Shown here in pieces: positions 61,376-64,000 of a stretch of DNA of 64,000 bases. Every line of letters starts with the position of its first letter. The first letter of the stretch is position 1. Position numbers and translations under genes: made by a program. The notes under the pieces were generated by a model. That model was not told the DNA's origin. It made no database searches and saw nothing but the letters and a program-made list of their open reading frames with translations. This DNA is from Thalassovita sp. (GTDB lineage: Bacteria > Pseudomonadota > Alphaproteobacteria > Rhodobacterales > Rhodobacteraceae), in NCBI RefSeq assembly GCF_963691685.1, contig NZ_OY829290.1, positions 310,001 through 374,000 of the forward strand. The letters are read 5' to 3'.

Positions 61376-62734
61376 ATGAAACATGCATTCTACGCGGGCA
61401 TAGCAACGCTCGCCCTGAGCGCAGGTATGGCATCGGCGGATGGTCATCTGGCCTTTAAGCCGGGCGAAGGTCCGTTCAGCTGGGACAGCTACAACGCCTG
61501 GGCCGAAAACGCACCAGACCTGAGCGGCCAGACCGTCACCATTGCCGGCCCCTGGCTGCAGCCCGAAGATGGCTTCTTCAACAACATGCTGGCATACTTT
61601 GAGGCCGCCACCGGTGCGGATGCGATCTACACCGGGTCAGACAGTTTTGAGCAGCAGATCGTGATTGATGCTGAGGCCGGTTCGGCCCCCAACGTCGCCG
61701 TTTTCCCGCAGCCGGGTCTGGCGGCTGTTATGGCCTCCAAGGGGCAGCTGCATCCGCTGGCAGATGACATGGCCGATTGGGTGCGCACCAACTATGCCGC
61801 AGGTCAATCCTGGGTGGATCTGGGCACCTACGCAGACGCCAATGGCGCCGATCAGATGTACGGCTTCTTCTACAACGTGAACGTCAAATCGCTGGTCTGG
61901 TACAGCCCGGAAAACTTTGAGGATGCAGGCTATGACGTGCCGACCTCGATGGAAGAGCTGAAAGCGCTGACCGAACAGATCGTGGCCGACGGCGAAGTGC
62001 CGTGGTGCATCGGTCTGGGATCCGGCGCGGCCACCGGCTGGCCGGCGACCGATTGGGTCGAAGATATGATGCTGCGCACCCAGCCGCCTGAGGTCTATGA
62101 CGCCTGGACCACCAACCAGATGGCCTTTGACGATCCGCGTGTGATCGCCGCCATTGAAGAGTTTGGCTGGTTCGCCCGTGATGACGCCAAAGTCTCCGGC
62201 GGGGCCGGGGCTGTGGCCTCGACCGACTTCCGCGACAGCCCCAAGGGCCTCTTCTCCTCGCCGCCGCAGTGCTACATGCACCGTCAGGCGTCCTTCGTGC
62301 CGGCCTTCTTCCCCGAAGATGTGGAGTTCGGTGTAGACACCGATTTCTTCTACATGCCGTCCTACGCGGATAAGGATCTGGGCAACCCGGTTCTGGGCGG
62401 TGGTACGCTGATGGCGATCACCGACCCTTCGGATGCCACCAACGTGCTGATGGACTTCCTGAAGCAGCCGATCGCGCATGAAATCATGATGGCGCAGACC
62501 GGTTTCCTGACCCCGCACAATGGCGCGTCCGTTGATGCCTATAAGGATGACACCCTGCGTGGTCTGGGTGAGATCCTGCTGGGTGCAACCACCTTCCGCT
62601 TTGACGGCTCTGATCTGATGCCGGGTGGCGTGGGTGCTGGCAGCTTCTGGACCGGGATGGTGGACTACACCGGCGGCAAATCCGCCGAAGATGTGGCCAA
62701 GGAAATCCAGGCCAGCTGGGACGCGCTGAAATAA
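61376..62734 (+). CDS. aglE: Alpha-glucoside ABC transporter substrate-binding protein
   Basis: 452 residues. A signal peptide (about 1-21, ending MASA) exports it to the periplasm. The mature protein has the family 1 sugar-binding fold and aromatic-rich sequence (PGEGPFSWDSYNAWAENAP; GPWLQPEDGFFNNMLAYFE) typical of AglE, which binds trehalose, sucrose, maltose and similar sugars in rhizobia and roseobacters. GGAGGAATA precedes the ATG. It begins the aglEFG operon. Confidence 0.9.
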   Translation: MKHAFYAGIATLALSAGMASADGHLAFKPGEGPFSWDSYNAWAENAPDLSGQTVTIAGPWLQPEDGFFNNMLAYFEAATGADAIYTGSDSFEQQIVIDAEAGSAPNVAVFPQPGLAAVMASKGQLHPLADDMADWVRTNYAAGQSWVDLGTYADANGADQMYGFFYNVNVKSLVWYSPENFEDAGYDVPTSMEELKALTEQIVADGEVPWCIGLGSGAATGWPATDWVEDMMLRTQPPEVYDAWTTNQMAFDDPRVIAAIEEFGWFARDDAKVSGGAGAVASTDFRDSPKGLFSSPPQCYMHRQASFVPAFFPEDVEFGVDTDFFYMPSYADKDLGNPVLGGGTLMAITDPSDATNVLMDFLKQPIAHEIMMAQTGFLTPHNGASVDAYKDDTLRGLGEILLGATTFRFDGSDLMPGGVGAGSFWTGMVDYTGGKSAEDVAKEIQASWDALK

Positions 62735-62753
62735 GCGACCTCACTGAAAATCT

Positions 62754-62786
62754 GGGCGATCCGGTGCCGTATGGACCGGGTCGCCC
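62754..62786 (+). promoter_or_regulatory. Stable hairpin between aglE and aglF
   Basis: GGGCGATCCGGT and ACCGGGTCGCCC form a 12-bp stem (one wobble) with a 9-base loop and no T-run. Such hairpins after binding-protein genes commonly protect the upstream mRNA, giving more binding protein than permease. Confidence 0.6.
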
Positions 62787-62845
62787 ACACAGACCGCAAG
62801 GACACCTGAGGCCAGCCTAGCAGGCCTCATGGATCGGGGGACATC

Positions 62846-63853
62846 ATGCATCCAGCGCTCTTGGGGCTCATCACCATCACCATTGGTGTGTCGAGCTGTG
62901 TCGGATATTTCTACCTTTCTAACCTCTTTCTGGACCGGGTGCTTTATCCACCGCGCGGCCCAAATGCAGGCCGCAACATCAACCGCGCCAATCTGATCCG
63001 GCCCTGGCTGTTCCTGTTTCCCGCGCTTTTTGCACTGGGGCTCTATCTGGCCTACCCGGTGGTGGAAACACTGCGCCTGTCGCTGACTGAACGGGTGCCG
63101 GGCGGCGGTTACAGGTGGGTGGGTCTGGACAATTACAGCCAGATGCTGAGTGAGCCGAAGTTCTGGGAAGCCATCCGCAACAACATGCTGTGGCTCATCG
63201 TGGTGCCCGCCATGTCCACTGCCTTTGGCCTGTTGGCCGCCCAGCTGACCGATCGGATCAAATGGGGCAATATCGCGAAATCGCTGATCTTTATGCCGAT
63301 GGCGATTTCCTTTGTTGGCGCCTCGGTGATCTGGAAACTGGTCTATGATGCCCGCCCCGCTGGCACCGATCAGATCGGCGTGCTGAACGCGCTTTACATC
63401 TGGTTTGGCGGCACCGAGCCGAACACCTGGCTGACCATTCCGTTTTGGAACAACTTCTTCCTGATGGTGGTGCTGATCTGGATCCAGACCGGCTTCGCCA
63501 TGGTGATCCTGTCCGCCGCCCTGCGCGGCATCCCGGAAGAAACCGTTGAGGCGGCAATCGTCGATGGCGCCAGCCCGCTGCAGATCTTTTTCAAGATCAA
63601 AGTGCCGCAGATCAAAACAACCATTCTGGTGGTCTGGACCACAATCACCATCACCGTGCTCAAGGTGTTCGACATCGTTTTTGCCATGACCAACGGCCAG
63701 TGGGAGACGCAGGTGCTGGCCAACTACATGTATGACAAGCTGTTCCGCGCCAATGATTGGGGCGGCGGCTCGGCGGCGGCCATGGTGATCATGCTGTTGG
63801 TGATGCCGATCCTTGTCTGGAACGTGCGCAACGCGCGCCGCGAAATGCGCTGA
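62846..63853 (+). CDS. aglF: Alpha-glucoside ABC transporter permease
   Basis: 335 residues with six to seven transmembrane helices. The long N-terminal part (MHPALLGLITITIGVSSCVG plus the PPRGPNAGRNINRANLIRPW loop) is characteristic of AglF. The EAA loop (EETVEAAIVDGASPLQIFFKIKVPQIK, broken) contacts the ATPase. It is separated from aglE by a stable hairpin and followed by aglG after 12 bases. Confidence 0.9.
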   Translation: MHPALLGLITITIGVSSCVGYFYLSNLFLDRVLYPPRGPNAGRNINRANLIRPWLFLFPALFALGLYLAYPVVETLRLSLTERVPGGGYRWVGLDNYSQMLSEPKFWEAIRNNMLWLIVVPAMSTAFGLLAAQLTDRIKWGNIAKSLIFMPMAISFVGASVIWKLVYDARPAGTDQIGVLNALYIWFGGTEPNTWLTIPFWNNFFLMVVLIWIQTGFAMVILSAALRGIPEETVEAAIVDGASPLQIFFKIKVPQIKTTILVVWTTITITVLKVFDIVFAMTNGQWETQVLANYMYDKLFRANDWGGGSAAAMVIMLLVMPILVWNVRNARREMR

Positions 63854-63865
63854 GGGGGCCGGATC

Positions 63866-64000
63866 ATGGACAATATCGCAGGAACCAAATCCACCCTGTC
63901 ATGGGTTGTGAATATCTCAGTTGTGGTGCTGGTGGTGCTCTGGCTGTTTCCCACCGTGGGCTTGCTGATCTCCTCCTTCCGGACGGCGGATCAGATCGCG
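63866..64000 (+). CDS. aglG: Alpha-glucoside ABC transporter permease, 5' part
   Basis: The first 45 residues are present before the window ends: MDNIAGTKSTLSWVVNISVV begins the first transmembrane helix, then LWLFPTVGLLISSFRTADQI, typical of MalG/AglG-type permeases. The order aglE-aglF-aglG supports the name; the glucosidase and ATPase genes are expected beyond the edge. Confidence 0.85.
   Translation, partial: MDNIAGTKSTLSWVVNISVVVLVVLWLFPTVGLLISSFRTADQIA

Overview
This 64 kb chromosomal window comes from a marine alphaproteobacterium of the Rhodobacteraceae, most likely the Roseobacter group. The gene content supports this: an aglEFG alpha-glucoside transporter with a LacI regulator and glucokinase, paired etfBA, a PduO-type cobalamin adenosyltransferase next to a twin-transmembrane protein, a DUF2161 protein, a fused-domain signal peptidase, and CIRCE-controlled groESL. 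So do the high GC, the GTG/TTG starts and the GC-rich multi-hairpin intergenic repeats. The genus call is inference; no 16S gene is present.

Layout. 1-7.5 kb: small metabolic and accessory genes (GlxA-type regulator, GFA-family protein, dienelactone-hydrolase-like protein, Mn-dependent pyrophosphatase, TraB/GumN protein, reductase-fold protein, DUF2161 nuclease-fold protein, two unknowns). 7.5-9.9 kb: groES-groEL with promoter and CIRCE. 10-19 kb: DUF805-signal peptidase fusion, tag, DMT exporter, lipoprotein, etfBA, a SpoIIAA-like gene and an Abi_C-type abortive-infection gene lying between etfBA and cobO, then an SDR and an SH3 protein. 19-32.5 kb: parC, cytochrome P450, tuf, a TPR gene that looks frameshifted, Tat-exported cpdB, an XRE regulator divergent from a MAPEG gene, and tRNA-Trp.

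32.53-44.30 kb is an 11.8 kb genomic island inserted into the 3' end of tRNA-Trp. A perfect 21-bp direct repeat bounds it, CGTTACA-type arm repeats lie inside both ends, and its own tyrosine integrase sits at the right end. It carries a stand-alone OLD-family ATPase/TOPRIM nuclease (probable phage defence), a serine recombinase, a Bro-N antirepressor-type protein, two translationally overlapping small genes, 12-bp phased repeats, and a complete IS66 element with an 8-bp target duplication. A ~300-bp non-coding repeat occurs twice and brackets two small unknown genes.

44.4-50.2 kb is a fatty-acid beta-oxidation locus (long-chain-type acyl-CoA dehydrogenase, AraC regulator, thiolase, FadB/J-like multifunctional enzyme). 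50.4-57 kb is a five-gene peptide/nickel-type ABC transporter operon followed by a LysR regulator. 57.4-58.9 kb holds the most unusual feature: four tandem 393-bp units, each encoding an almost identical 83-residue exported acidic protein with conserved hairpins in the spacers. The window ends with glk, the LacI-type regulator with two identical operators, and aglE, aglF and the start of aglG.

The best candidates for something undescribed are the four-copy small secreted protein array, the signal peptidase fusion that lacks the expected catalytic lysine, and the tRNA-Trp island with its duplicated non-coding cassette and solitary OLD nuclease.
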